A stretch of DNA of 64,000 nt from Amoebidium appalachense (GCA_963693365.1 CAVNZM010000002.1:6262001-6326000), one strand, 5' to 3'; shown: positions 28,863 to 55,228, counted from the stretch's first letter. Made by a program: numbers and translations. The notes: a model not told the origin generated them from the sequence alone.

Positions 28863-29649
28863 GTTCTTCTGCCTGTCTACCAGGGTAAACTCGGTGAGGG
28901 GACAGAAAAAAAAAAGGCTAGTGTCTCTTGTGTTAGGTGTACAGAGGTGCCTGCGCACGCATGATTGCTGCCGTAACACTGTCCCAGTAGACTGGCACCC
29001 AGACAGCTTAGGCACTCCTTTGTTTCGTAGAAATCTGGTTTACTGCAGCAGATTAGGGTACGTGCATGCTAAACTATCAAACCAGTGTGTCTATATCTAC
29101 AAACGAAAATCGGCTACCGGCTTTCATAAACAAGCCAACACTATTACAGATACAGAGCGTTATTTTCAACGTCGAGCACAACACTTTACACTAAATCGTC
29201 CATTCAACATGCTCATTTCAAGAAAATACTGCTCATCTGACTTGGCGAAATTTGCGGCGTACATTTCGATTTGTGAACCCGCAACAGCCTCGTGACGTCA
29301 CAAAAGAGCGCGGTAAATTCGCCACAAAAGATGGGGCTCAAGTCTAGATTTCGACATAAGTACTGAATAATAGTTGCGTCTTCCTTTATCTTATCCCATA
29401 AAAATCGGGTAAACTTCAGAAAACCGTAAATATAAAAACCTATAAAAAACGCAATAAGATCTTTTGGACGGGTTTTTGAATGATTTGCTGTGATTGGCTG
29501 CTGTCTGTCTGTCGACCACCGGCCCTCAAAAATTCCTCAGACTGGCCGATCGCGAAGAATTCATGTTTTCGTTTCAGAGTCTCATCTTTTATTTTTCCCC
29601 GCCCCTCTGAGCGTACACACATGCTTTGAAAACTCTTAGCTGCTTTATA
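28863..29649. promoter_or_regulatory. Divergent promoter region of the kinase and dehydratase genes
   Basis: 787 bp separate the kinase start (minus strand) from the dehydratase start (plus strand). The interval has few repeats, unlike most non-coding DNA here. It contains a perfect CRE at 29293-29300. A short non-coding 5' exon for the kinase is possible, because a splice-like acceptor (TAGACAG) lies just above its ATG. Confidence 0.5.
29293..29300. promoter_or_regulatory. CRE palindrome TGACGTCA between divergent genes
   Basis: A perfect CRE lies about 350 bp upstream of the dehydratase ATG and about 430 bp upstream of the kinase ATG, so it could serve either gene. Confidence 0.45.
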
Positions 29650-34897
<5,248 letters not shown>

Positions 34898-35487
34898 TGT
34901 GCGTATGTAGTGTGGCAAGCAAGTGTTTGGTGCTAATTTGGTATTGCGTAGCCATCTTCGAAGGTGTGTGGTGATTGCACACACGCACACAGCAGGCACA
35001 TTCTCACGTGTCTTCACAATTACTGTGACACGTGCACCAACACAGTGATCTCAGTGTTGGCCCGTATATTAGACTGTTGAGCACGTCCGTGATGTATGGC
35101 TAGTCGACTGCTGCTGCAATTGGGAGGTGTTATAATGATATCATGTTAGGCGTCACGGCGCATGCACGGGCCTTCTGGAAAGTTCTAGTCGGAAGTTCTT
35201 CTCTCAGTAACATCACTTACTACTACTGTAAGTAGAGGATCAGTATCCTCCGATGTATATAACATGCTTGAATTCCGGACAAAAAGCTTGTCAATGAGTC
35301 AGGCGTGACTGCAAAAACCCCCATTCCCGAGACTGGTCCTTTCTTTTGTAAACAGCGAATATTCACAAGCACTGTGCAATGGCCAGCTCGGAAATTGGCT
35401 CCTCTTTCATTTTCTGTTTTTTGTTTTTCTTTAACGGCAATATAAAATAAAAATAAAATTCTGCATTCACGGCAATCGACTCCCCTC

Positions 35488-35572
<85 letters not shown>

Positions 35573-35672
35573 CCACCAGTGCCACCACCACCACCACGGG
35601 CCCCCCTCCCCGCCTCCCGGCCCCCAACACACACACACACACACATACGGCCACCCCACCTGCCGGGTACGG

Positions 35673-35742
<70 letters not shown>

Positions 35743-36372
35743 CCATATATTACGGAGCACCCAATAGATTAACGGCTAATGGTTCAATACAGACTACGTA
35801 CCCCGACAGACTACATAGATTAGCTGACTCCCGGGATAATTTCATTTTTGAAACGACATCACACTAAATATTTTCACACATGGAAGTATCTCAAGGCGAC
35901 GTCACATGCTATAGCGATTTTATAAATTAGCCGGTGGCGGCCAAATTTTGGTAGTCTGACAGCGTACATAGTCTTTATTGAACTGTTGGTCCCTAAAGGG
36001 TACAGTGGCTAATATTACATTCCTATCTGACAATCATCCATACATGCGTGAAATTTCATCATCGGCGAAGTTTAACAGCAAAACCATAGAAACAAAGACT
36101 TCACGCACCCCTACCTCACATTCAGTAGTCGGCCAGATCACACTCAGGACCAATCTGTGACCAGCATACACGATGGTCTTAGTGCAATTAATTGCAAAGT
36201 GCCAATTTAACAGGCCAATTAGAAATATGCTTTCATGCCATTAAAACGACTAAATACATACATTCATGCATAGTCACGTTCGTCCACCAAATCCAGTTCA
36301 GATCTAGACGTAAGGATATTCCACTAATCAGTGATCGATTTCCCTAATTTATAAGCCGAGGTGTGTCATTGG
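34898..36372. other. Convergent intergenic stretch between the dehydratase and ARV1 genes
   Basis: No exon is seen. It holds a (CT)n array at about 35491-35534 running into a C run (about 35535-35570), and (CT)n-(TA)n at about 35678-35737. TTTATT at 35974-35979 reads AATAAA on the minus strand, about 395 nt past the ARV1 stop, and is a candidate poly(A) signal. Confidence 0.55.
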
Positions 36373-41265
<4,893 letters not shown>

Positions 41266-41452
41266 AGTGGCGCTAGAAGGGTGCTTGGGCCGGTGTTTAT
41301 GTTAGGTGGGATAGGTTGCCCCAGGAGAGGCTGGTCAGTGCATAGCCGTCAATTGCAATGTTCCGCCTGTGATGTTCGTTCAAAAGTACCTGCTGCTGCT
41401 CTCTCTGGTGCTCACTCTAGTCGGCGAACACCTGTTACGTAATCCTAGTTGG

Positions 41453-41460
41453 TGACGTCA
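41453..41460. promoter_or_regulatory. CRE palindrome TGACGTCA upstream of ARV1
   Basis: A perfect CRE lies 188 bp upstream of the ARV1 ATG, within its likely promoter. Confidence 0.45.
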
Positions 41461-41527
41461 TCCCCCCTAGGCCTCCCTCTTCCCCCCCCCCGCTCTTCCC
41501 TCCTCCACCCCCCCACGCACACACACC

Positions 41528-41604
<77 letters not shown>

Positions 41605-42610
41605 CGTACACACACACACACACACACACACCATCATTTCCGCCACAACGTTACGCATGCAACGTACCTCTTTTTTGGCTTTTCATTTTTATTTTATTTT
41701 TTTATTCATTTGCTTTTTTTGGTGGGGGGGGGGGGGGAAGGGCGGCGGGGGCCGGGGGAGGGGGGAGGGGGTGGGCTCTCTGGGGGGGGGGGGGGGGGGG
41801 GGGGTATGGCCTGTGTATGTGGGGGGGGGGGGGGGGGGGGGTGGGGCCGGGGGGGAGGGGGGGAGGGGGGAGGGGGGAAGGGGGAGGCCTAGACAACAAA
41901 AAGCACCGTGAAGGGCGATCAAGCTTGGCCAAGTTGGGTGCAGTGCATCCTCAAATTGTAGCACCGATATTATTGCAATGGCAAAGTATACGTGCGGGTG
42001 TCTATGTATGTGCACAAAATAACGCAATAAACTCAGAGTCTGAATCAGATGTTAACACGTGCAGCGTGTCCGGAATCATTCCACGGTCCAGGTGTGCACG
42101 TGCGTGCCGGGCAGCGCCTGCGCATGCGAATGCCAAAGTCGTGATAAAAAACTATGACCAAGTCATACTAATTAAGACTTTAGTATTAGAATAATTGGGG
42201 GAGGGGGGGGGGGGGGGAAGATTCTAGAGGCTACAGTCTTGAAGGGGGGGGGGGGGGAGGGGGTGATGTTATATAACGGGGGCTGGGTTGGGGGAGGGAG
42301 GGAGGGAAGGGAGGGGGAGGGGGGGAGGGGGGGGAGGAGGGGGGATTTCTGGATCTATCTGCACAATTCGGGGGGAAGGGGGGAAAATCAAGTGCTGAAG
42401 ATAGCATTTTCTTTCTGATTAGCTTGAAGCTAGGTTTTGTGTATCTGCGGTGGCGGTGTGCACTTCCAGAAAAAAAAAAACTTAAGCAAGTCAGGGTTCA
42501 CACAAACAACAAGCCACACCAAAAGTTTAAGTGAGTTGAAACAACAACAAATCTGAAAGCCATTGTGTGTGACAGTCCCACGATGTGTGTGTGTGGCAGT
42601 GCGTGAGTGA

Positions 42611-42660
<50 letters not shown>

Positions 42661-42876
42661 ATGCGTCTGTGTTTGTGGGCGCGCGTGTGTGCACAAATGT
42701 GCAGTGGCCCCAAAAAACTTTCAAAAAAAAGGCAAGTGGACACTCATTGTTTCTCTAGTTGCCTCCGAATCCACTCCACAGTGTTCCGAGATTCCACACA
42801 CCGCATGCATGCATGCCGCGGTGTCTGGCCATGTGCCTCGGGCCGGTCCTCACTCTTGCAAGCATATGTGGCATAG

Positions 42877-42911
<35 letters not shown>

Positions 42912-43357
42912 CCTCCCCCTCCACACCCCCTCCCTTCCCCACGCACGCACATCTTCCCGAGTCCAAGAAAAAGGTCCCCTGGAGGGGGGGGGGGGGGGGG
43001 GGGGATTGGTTATGTGTCAGTGATATGGCGTGGGTCAAGTTTGTGGCATGTGTATGTGTGTGTGTGTTTGTGTGTGCGTGTGTTTTTGTGAGTGTGTGTG
43101 TGCGCTCGAGGACGGGCGCGTGAGTGCGCACGTGTGTGTGTGTGTATCATTATGATTTGTGTGTGTGTGTGTGCGTGCGTGTGTGTCAGCCTGTACAGTT
43201 GTGTGTGTGCCTGTCTGTGTGTGTTTGCGTATGTGTGTGTGTGTACGCGTAGTAACGTTGTATGTATTACAAGCCAATATAAAAGCAACAAAGGCCACGG
43301 CTCAAAGTCTCTACGAAACCCAAAATAAAACAACCTCTTCGAAAAACTTCAGAACAC

Positions 43358-43361
<4 letters not shown>

Positions 43362-43432
<71 letters not shown>
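43362..43432 (+). repeat. Poly-C run of about 71 nt
   Basis: An uninterrupted C tract followed by a short A run, intergenic. Confidence 0.95.
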
Positions 43433-43434
<2 letters not shown>

Positions 43435-43693
43435 AAAAAGAAAAAGGAGTCACGTGAGTGCAATGTCGTGCTCTACAAGGCAGGTTTTGAGACTTGCCAA
43501 AAACGGCATCTATGCACATGGCTATGAGAAGTGACCAGCCCACGTTGGCCAGTGTGACACATGTAAAACATAAGGCATATATAGCCTGCCGAGTGTCATA
43601 TCATTGCAGTGCACGGCTGCCGTGCACGTGTTACCAACCCCCCCCCTCCCCCCAACCCCTCCCCCCCCCCCCCCCCTCTCTCCCCCCCCCCTC

Positions 43694-43727
<34 letters not shown>

Positions 43728-45119
43728 TCCCCCCTCCCCCTCCCCCCACCGGCACCGGCACCCCCCCACCCCCCACCCCCCACCTCCGGCCCGCTAATAT
43801 CGAAAAACGAAACAACAAAACAAAACAAAAAAGAACCTCCCACACGGCCCCACGCACCAAAAAGAGGTCACGGCTCCTTTTCGTTTTTTTGTTTTTTTTT
43901 TTTGAAGAGGGGGGAGGGGGGGGGGGGGGGGGGGGAGGGGGGGGGGGTAAGCATTGGTTGTAGGGTTATTAATAATATAATGAAGAGACATCAAAATACA
44001 AAACACAAAACTGATTAAATGTAAAAGACCAGAAATCAACCCGGGAGGGGAAAAAAAAAAACAAACAAAAAAAAACCTGTATGTAGGTATAAGTTGAAGA
44101 GAGACCCAGCGACCCATGATCATTAGGGGCTGGGGGGCGATCCTGGGGTAAAACCCCTGGGCTGTGTGTACGAAAATTAGGGTTGGCAATAATGTGTTCG
44201 ACACTGTGTTTAAAAATAAACTTTAGCTTAACTGATGGCACCAGATCACCCTAGCTAGAGTAGAGTCGGTGCTGGATGGAAGACGGTACATCCTCTGATG
44301 GACCCTGAGGGGATAAAATTAAAATAAAAAAATAAAATAAAAAACTAATTTAGGGGCCGAGGGAGGGAGGAAGGGAGGGAGGAAGGAGGGGGTGGGGGGG
44401 GGGGGGGGGGGGGGAGGGGAGGGGGGGAGGGGGGAGGGTTTCAACTCGGATACAAAACCCTGCTACAGCCAAAGAACCAAATCACATAACCTCCTAACAA
44501 CCCCTATACATACGCGTCCAGTCTATGCCTTTTCTTTTGCAACGTTAACGTGTACATAATCTCATGAATTATATATTACGAAGTACGTACATGTACAGTA
44601 GGTCGGTGCGTACATACCGGCACGGGCTCTGGGCCATGTGTAATCGCTCTGCCCTACGATTGTCAGCAAAGCGGAGCGTTTATTAGGTTTGGGATCTAAT
44701 TAAATATTAGAAACACCAGAGGGCAGGGGCACTCGTTTTCTTCTTTTCCTTCTTTTTTGAAGAATGCTGTGCATAGTCATACATTCCATGCTGAGCGGTC
44801 TTCATACATTTCCGTCCGACCCATTTGCAATACGCTCAAAAGGGTCATTCATGTTTGCTTTCAATGATATGTACATTGTATCCTATGGGCCATGTGCATG
44901 AGCATGTGCTTTCCTAGGCTCCTTTTATAGGTTGACTCCAACAATCCTGCCATATACATATGTATACGTTCGCACATACGCCCATAAATATGAGTACCTA
45001 CAGCTGCATGCAGCTTGCTTGGATAAGCCCTGTGTTTTAGTTTTTTTTAGGATACTCATGCATATGCTTACTTGCTTACAGTACCTATGGCCCAAGAAAA
45101 ACATGTATTCGGAGCTAGG

Positions 45120-45335
45120 CACGTGACACCCTTGGTACCCTTGGGATCTTGATCGCCGGTGCAAAACAGATCTATTGAAACTATTGGAGCTTTTGATTCG
45201 CCAGACTGCAGAGCGGCTATTGGCTGCCTTTGCAACACTTCAGATCGCACCGTAATATTGGCTGCAAGGTCAAGATCTCTTGTCCAACCATTTCGCTCGA
45301 TCTCGCATCGTGCGGTCCTTAGGACTAGTCACGTG
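45120..45335. promoter_or_regulatory. Two CACGTG E-boxes upstream of the alkaline phosphatase gene
   Basis: CACGTG occurs at 45120-45125 and 45330-45335, about 415 and 205 bp before the ATG. In yeasts the bHLH factor Pho4 binds CACGTG at phosphatase promoters. A parallel here is speculative, because the word is short and common for bHLH factors. Confidence 0.3.
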
Positions 45336-45536
45336 ACCTGGTAACTTTGAGATCACACCCCACCAAACAAGACCAATGCACCCCTATCCATGCAGGTCTT
45401 CCAATATAGAGTTACCGATAGTCTTACATCAGATACCCTTACTTGTGCCATAAGCGCGGCTATAAAAGCACTCAAATACAACCACTTCACATGTTGAAAT
45501 CTGCCTTGCAACCCAACAGGATTGAGCGCAAAAAAG

Positions 45537-50036
<4,500 letters not shown>

Positions 50037-50317
50037 TATAGCATATGTTACAAAGATCAGTTTTGAGTGGGTGAATTTTATTTAGTATTGCTGGTAGACA
50101 TGGTATCGGTTGTACCGTACCTTAAAGTAGCATATCACATTGTTGAGTTTAATTAAGGGCAAGGGATTCCATTTGTCGCCTGTAGAAGAAAGGTGGGGAG
50201 ATTGGGGAGACAGTTACTATGATACCATAATTAGCAGTGCATATGTTGACATGTACATGTATGCACGTGTGCGAGCAGCTTTATGGTGAGAATCAGCCAG
50301 TCGAACACAGATTGGTA

Positions 50318-50323
50318 AATAAA
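50318..50323 (+). terminator. Candidate poly(A) signal AATAAA of the phosphatase gene
   Basis: AATAAA lies about 280 nt past the stop at 50036, ahead of the retrotransposon insertion. Confidence 0.4.
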
Positions 50324-50444
50324 ACAGAGTGAGGAAACACGTGTTCAGGTGCATCCAGGCATGTTTACTCACTATGTGCGGAGGCACCTCGGTGCACGTG
50401 CTTGCTTGCCTAGCTACTGGAAAGAATGACATCTGCACATGTGT

Positions 50445-50449
50445 GGGCC
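50445..50449. other. Left target-site duplication GGGCC of the gypsy element
   Basis: GGGCC directly precedes the LTR and recurs directly after the other LTR at 61884-61888. A 5-bp duplication is typical for LTR retrotransposons. Confidence 0.85.
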
Positions 50450-51060
50450 TGTTGTATAAAATGATCGTGTGTCCGTGACAAACAATATATTGTTAAATGA
50501 ACGGGGTTGACTAGACCACGCTTTGCTAAGTTACGTGCTAGTCCTACTTACACCTAGTAAGCTGAGCACACTGAGTGAGCTCTGAAGCCCCCGACATGCC
50601 CTTATATCGGAGCTCGCACAGCGGCTCAGACATGCGCATCGGTATGTCCTTTTTTGGCTACGAGAGCCAATCACATACGGTTCACGGTTCTGTCCCATGG
50701 CTATCACGGTTCCAATAAACTTAGTGAGCCAATCGGGTGACAGTACTTGACTAGCGATGCATTCCACAGTCATACCTCACGGCTACTTGCATATTTTCCC
50801 ATGATAAAACTATAACTTAACGCTCATGGTTCCTCTACTACGTGTCGGTCCCATGTGACTATTATATCTGTTTTCCCATGAATAATCCTGCAAGCTGCAC
50901 GTGCACATATGTTTAACTCCATGCTCATGCGCACAAGACTGGGGGGGACATGCATACTGGCCTACCTAAGATCAAACACAGTGGTATATATACATGTACA
51001 CGTGCGCGTATATCTCAACCTGTGTACATCCATACTAGATATCCGGTATAATATACCACA
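50450..51060 (-). repeat. 3' LTR of the gypsy element (611 bp)
   Basis: Starts TGTTGTATAAAATGATCG and ends ATATACCACA on the plus strand. It matches 54978-55228 plus 61512-61883 nearly perfectly. Confidence 0.93.
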
Positions 51061-51075
51061 CGCCCCACCGTAAAA
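51061..51075 (-). other. Polypurine-tract-like sequence of the gypsy element
   Basis: On the minus strand ACGGTGGGGCG directly precedes the 3' LTR, the position where plus-strand DNA synthesis is primed. Confidence 0.45.
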
Positions 51076-51100
51076 AGAAGTATGTCGTCCTCGACATACG

Positions 51101-54100
51101 TCACCATGCTCCACACAATGAGTCAATGTATCCGTGGAACGATGCAAGGTCACCTCTGCGTTGGTGGAACTCTCGGATCTTGTCCGGGCAGGCTAAGTCT
51201 TTCTCACACTCCCAAGAGGTGAATGATTCATCTTTGCCTGCCCACTTGATCTGGTACCACTTGTAAGAGGTGGATTGCTTGCGCCGTTTCTGAATTCTTA
51301 AGTCAAGCACCTTTTCCACCACCCACTCGTCCGGCAGAACCTTGTTGAAATTGTGACTATCGCCCGTGTCCGGGAGGTGAGAGAGATCTTGAGGCCGAAT
51401 TCTATTTTGCTCACTCAATTCAAGCTGAATATCGTCCACGTGCCACTTAGATTTCTTCATAGTTGCTAAGCTTCGGATCTCGTACGTGACCGGGCCGACC
51501 CTTTTGACGATTTCGTAACCCGTAATCCACCGTACATCCCAGGCACCGATATTTTTGGCTTGATTCCGAACACGAATCCGTGCACCCTTCTTAAATTCAC
51601 GAGCCACCGAGGGGCCTGGGGGCTCTCGTACGGCACGTTGCTGGACCACAGCACGGAGCAGAGGCAGACGGGCTAGTAACTCTCGCCGGTATGCCTTCCA
51701 CTCTGGGTCCTTGAGTGCCGGGTGGTTACTGCTAAGAAGGGCAACGTCAGGGAATTGTGTTGCTTCTTGCCCGTACACAAGATAATACGGTGTACATTGC
51801 AAAATTTTGTGTGTTGTTGTGTTGTATGCATGTGTAACCACCGGCAACAGAGTGTCCCAATTAGTGTGCTCATAATTAACGTACTTCGAGAGTGCATTAT
51901 TAATAAATCTATGAGACCGTTCATTGGAACCGTTGCTTTGTGGGTGATATGCAGAGGTGCTCACTTGTGCAATATTTGCTATACGGCAAACCTCAACAAT
52001 TAGCTCATTGAGAAATTCTGATCCTTGATCACTCAAGAGTGTACGAGGGGGGCCGTGTATATAGCAAATCACATTCATGAGTGCATGTGCAACATTAACG
52101 GCATGCTTAGATTGGATGGGCACAGTGATTAAATACTTCGTTGCCATATCCATAAACACACAAATGAAAGTATTACCATTTTTCGTTTCTGTGAACGGAC
52201 CCATAAGGTCAACAGAAACACGAGAGAACATTTTTAAATTTTCGTATCTCTGTTCAAATGGCCTACTTCTCAAGTGTGGGTTATCGTTACGGCCTTGGCA
52301 CTGTGTGCAGGCATTCACATAAGCAGTGATATCTTTGTGCATGCGTGGCCAATAGTAATTGTATAATCTTTCGTAAGTTCGTTCAATACCAATATGAGCC
52401 CCCCCGTCGTGCACACTTCTTAATAAATCAGCACGAAGGATTTCGGGCAAATATAGGCAACGACGACCATCCTTAGCCACATGATAAAGCACGTCATCCT
52501 CTATCACACACATTTGTGCTATTTTCTTAACCTTTTTGTATCCGAAATACTCAAGATTAAGACCCTGTGCAGCTCGTTCCCCCCCTGCCTGCCATTCCCG
52601 TTTGGCTTCGGCATCGAGGGAGGCAAGCCACCGGAGCCACGTGATTATATCCTTACACATTTTGTCCCCCCCCTGTGCAATCATAATTGCTTCCTTCTGA
52701 TAGCCGGCACCACCGAGTGCAGAAAGGGAGGGCAGGCCGGCTTGACTGAGTGCAGAAATTTGTGCACATTTCAAGCGGTCTGGGTCGAAAATGTGTGTGA
52801 ATTCGAGTGCATCACCCCAATCAACAAACACTTCGGCTGGTTTCGAGCTAAGCTCGGATAAATCTGCTGTGAGAACCTCTTGTAATTCCTTTTTCACATC
52901 CCACTTTTCCAGTGGTATGTTTTCGTTCTCATGCAGAATATATCCTATACGGCTTAACCCATCAGCATCGTGCATGGTAGGGCCAGGACGGTAGTATAGA
53001 TCGAAATCATACTCCTGCATTTCCAAAGCCCACCGTTGCATCCGTTCGTTTGCTATCCATTTGACACCTTTAAGAGAAAAACAGGGCTTATGGTCACTTT
53101 CCACAATAGTATTCACTCGACCATACACGTACAACCTAAACTCTTTCAGTGCCCAATAGATTGCATGCGTTTCTCGTTCGATGTTGCTCCACCTACGTTC
53201 GGTAGGTTGAAACATCCGGGAGGCATATGCCACCGTGCGGAACTTGCCATCTTTTTGTTTTTGATACTGGCAAGCCCCTTCCGAGAACCGACTAGCATCA
53301 CAACGAATAAGAAACTGACCCCCCGTGGGGGAAAGATCGGGCAGGGCAAGTACTTCCGCCGATAACGCCGATTTTAAATCTTTAAACGAGCGATCTAATT
53401 CGTCCGTCCATTTTAACCGTCGGTGCTTTTCTCCGTAACACTCGGCATTCATGGGCCGGGCTCGCTCTGCATAATTTAAAATGTGACGGCGGAGATACGA
53501 AGTAATACCCAGAAAACCCCGGAGTTGGTGTAGTGTGTTTGGTACCGGCCAATCTTTCACTGCCTGAACCTTTTTCGGGTCGGGCCGAATGCCATTCACA
53601 CCTACAATCCAACCCAAAAACGGTATTTCCGTGAGCCCAATGTATGTCTTTGCCCCATCGAGCTTAACTCCATATTCACCGAGACGGGTGAAAAGTCGGT
53701 CAAGCTTCTGTATCAATTCTTTTTCGGTGTGTGCACCCACAGCTAAATCATCGGCATATACCACCACGTCATCGGCCAGAGGGGCCAAAATCTGTGTCAT
53801 GATAGATGCTAGCTGGGACGGGGAAGTACTTAGCCCCTGTGGTGCCACACAATAACGATACTGCACACCAGCCACAGAGAATCCTGTTTTTTCACGTGAC
53901 TCGGCGTCTAGCAGTATTTGGTAAAAGGCACCCGACATATCAGCTTTACAGAAATACTTATACCCAGCCAACTTTTCGATTTGTTGTTGCAAGTTGGGCA
54001 TGGGCCAGGCAGATTTTCGAATTTTCTTGTTAAGAGCACGAAAATCAGTCAGCAGACGGTATTTTCCGTTTGGTTTTCGTATTACGAAGGTGGGTGAATT

Positions 54101-54955
54101 ATACTGACTGTGTGCCTGTTCCATCTGCCCGCTACGACACATATCCTCTACGATCTCCTTTGCAGCCTGCTCTTTCACTTGTTCCAACCTCCACTGTTTT
54201 AATCGAATCGGTGGGTTATCTCCCGTGTCTATGTGCATGGTGAATCCTTTAATCTGAGGAAATTCGTCGGGGTCCGTAGTGATGAAGCAACGAGAGTGTG
54301 CTTCTAATAGTTTCTTAACATCCGGAAGCATACTCTGAGGCACCCTATTCCAATCAAAACCGTGGGGAACCTGGCCGGCATCGTGTGCACCCCCCACCCG
54401 AAATTTCCGAAATTTTTCGCGGGGGGGTTTTTCGTGATCAACGGCACACATTGATTGGTCGATCGGTGAGTGTATCGGACCGCCTCGTGTCCCACTCACA
54501 TGCCCTTCGTGCCCACACATGTTATCGGTAGGCACCCGACCCGGTGGCACGGCCGGAGGTGAATCGGGTAGGCAACCTTCTCCACCCCCCGTTGCCCACC
54601 TGATGCACTGCGCTATTGCACCAACGACGGTTTGTGTACGACTGGGGTGGGGTTCGGCTTGCAAAACACTCAGCTCGTGTATGTACTCATGTCGGCTCGT
54701 AGGAACGAAATGACCGATGGTACCGAACACGTTCAAATCCGGACCCACACCATTTTCGCACACAACAGAAATAGATTTATCCACACTAATTTCACAGATG
54801 GTGGGGGGAAACTTATCTCGAAATTCACGAGTAGGCTCGAAGATACCGAGGGTGCCAGCAGCAGCAGCAGCAGCAGTCACCTGCACCGTTGCACGTAATA
54901 CACATCCGAAGCCAGATTTGACGGTGGTGTCGTGCTTGACGGTAACAGGACACAT
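51101..54955 (-). CDS. Gypsy pol polyprotein: RT, RNase H, integrase, chromodomain; gag and protease missing
   Basis: An intact ORF of 1284 residues from the first ATG at 54955; the frame stays open back into the LTR without an ATG. Residues below are counted from the TTG at 55009. The first ~110 residues resemble the linker that normally follows the protease (IFEPTREF). No D-T/S-G protease motif and no gag zinc knuckle are present. The RT spans about 270-450 with YADD near 417. RNase H follows, with its first Asp near 573 (RCDASRFSEG). The integrase zinc motif H-x-H...C-x2-C is at about 870-906. The DDE residues are in SVDLMGPF (near 933), LLSDQGSEF (near 990) and SNERSHRF (near 1028). The end (about 1226-1290) is a chromodomain (KWYQIKWAGK, TSWECEKD), marking a chromovirus. 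Chromodomains guide insertion to certain chromatin. The enzymes look functional by motif, but gag must come from elsewhere if the element moves. Confidence 0.93.
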   Translation of the reverse strand: MCPVTVKHDTTVKSGFGCVLRATVQVTAAAAAAGTLGIFEPTREFRDKFPPTICEISVDKSISVVCENGVGPDLNVFGTIGHFVPTSRHEYIHELSVLQAEPHPSRTQTVVGAIAQCIRWATGGGEGCLPDSPPAVPPGRVPTDNMCGHEGHVSGTRGGPIHSPIDQSMCAVDHEKPPREKFRKFRVGGAHDAGQVPHGFDWNRVPQSMLPDVKKLLEAHSRCFITTDPDEFPQIKGFTMHIDTGDNPPIRLKQWRLEQVKEQAAKEIVEDMCRSGQMEQAHSQYNSPTFVIRKPNGKYRLLTDFRALNKKIRKSAWPMPNLQQQIEKLAGYKYFCKADMSGAFYQILLDAESREKTGFSVAGVQYRYCVAPQGLSTSPSQLASIMTQILAPLADDVVVYADDLAVGAHTEKELIQKLDRLFTRLGEYGVKLDGAKTYIGLTEIPFLGWIVGVNGIRPDPKKVQAVKDWPVPNTLHQLRGFLGITSYLRRHILNYAERARPMNAECYGEKHRRLKWTDELDRSFKDLKSALSAEVLALPDLSPTGGQFLIRCDASRFSEGACQYQKQKDGKFRTVAYASRMFQPTERRWSNIERETHAIYWALKEFRLYVYGRVNTIVESDHKPCFSLKGVKWIANERMQRWALEMQEYDFDLYYRPGPTMHDADGLSRIGYILHENENIPLEKWDVKKELQEVLTADLSELSSKPAEVFVDWGDALEFTHIFDPDRLKCAQISALSQAGLPSLSALGGAGYQKEAIMIAQGGDKMCKDIITWLRWLASLDAEAKREWQAGGERAAQGLNLEYFGYKKVKKIAQMCVIEDDVLYHVAKDGRRCLYLPEILRADLLRSVHDGGAHIGIERTYERLYNYYWPRMHKDITAYVNACTQCQGRNDNPHLRSRPFEQRYENLKMFSRVSVDLMGPFTETKNGNTFICVFMDMATKYLITVPIQSKHAVNVAHALMNVICYIHGPPRTLLSDQGSEFLNELIVEVCRIANIAQVSTSAYHPQSNGSNERSHRFINNALSKYVNYEHTNWDTLLPVVTHAYNTTTHKILQCTPYYLVYGQEATQFPDVALLSSNHPALKDPEWKAYRRELLARLPLLRAVVQQRAVREPPGPSVAREFKKGARIRVRNQAKNIGAWDVRWITGYEIVKRVGPVTYEIRSLATMKKSKWHVDDIQLELSEQNRIRPQDLSHLPDTGDSHNFNKVLPDEWVVEKVLDLRIQKRRKQSTSYKWYQIKWAGKDESFTSWECEKDLACPDKIREFHQRRGDLASFHGYIDSLCGAW

Positions 54956-54961
54956 TGTGTA

Positions 54962-54977
54962 GGGGGTGTAGCTCAGC
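54962..54977 (-). other. Primer-binding-site candidate complementary to a tRNA-Ala 5' end
   Basis: Directly next to the 5' LTR the plus strand reads GGGGGTGTAGCTCAGC, the typical 5' end of tRNA-Ala with its A-box region. The element strand therefore carries its complement, not the usual TGG complement of the 3' CCA end. Priming from a tRNA 5' fragment would fit, as is known for copia-type half-tRNA priming. Confidence 0.5.
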
Positions 54978-55228
54978 TGTTGTATAAAATGATCGTGTGT
55001 CCGTAACAAACAATATATTGTTAAATGAACGGGGTTGACTAGACCACGCTTTGCTAAGTTACGTGCTAGTCCTACTTACACCTAGTAAGCCGAGCACACT
55101 GAGTGAGCTCTGAAGCCCCCGACATGCCCTTATATCGGAGCTCGCACAGCGGCTCAGACATGCGCATCGGTATGTCCTTTTTTGGCTACGAGAGCCAATC
55201 ACATACGGTTCACGGTTCTGTTGTACCC
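54978..55228 (-). repeat. 5' LTR of the gypsy element, first part (interrupted)
   Basis: Matches 50450-50696 of the other LTR, with an extra TGTA just before the break and two substitutions seen by eye. Confidence 0.9.

Larger units (their letters stand above)
41266..45536. other. Divergent intergenic interval between ARV1 and the alkaline phosphatase gene
   Basis: About 4.3 kb without a supported gene. It contains a (CA)n array at about 41531-41600, G-rich blocks at 41722-41885 and 42196-42345, (GT)n near 42618-42659, a 71-nt C run at about 43362-43432, C-rich DNA at 43638-43790, and G runs near 43906-43947 and 44393-44430. The last kilobase before the phosphatase gene is repeat-poor and holds two CACGTG boxes. 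Confidence 0.55.

Noticed and set aside
42744-42860. Minus-strand frame ending RRQLEKQ, possibly an exon
   Set aside because: Short, without a recognisable domain or a convincing acceptor; no partner exons found nearby.
54962-55035. A real tRNA-Ala gene at the LTR edge
   Set aside because: Only the first ~16-18 bases resemble a tRNA; the anticodon and T arms are absent because LTR sequence follows.
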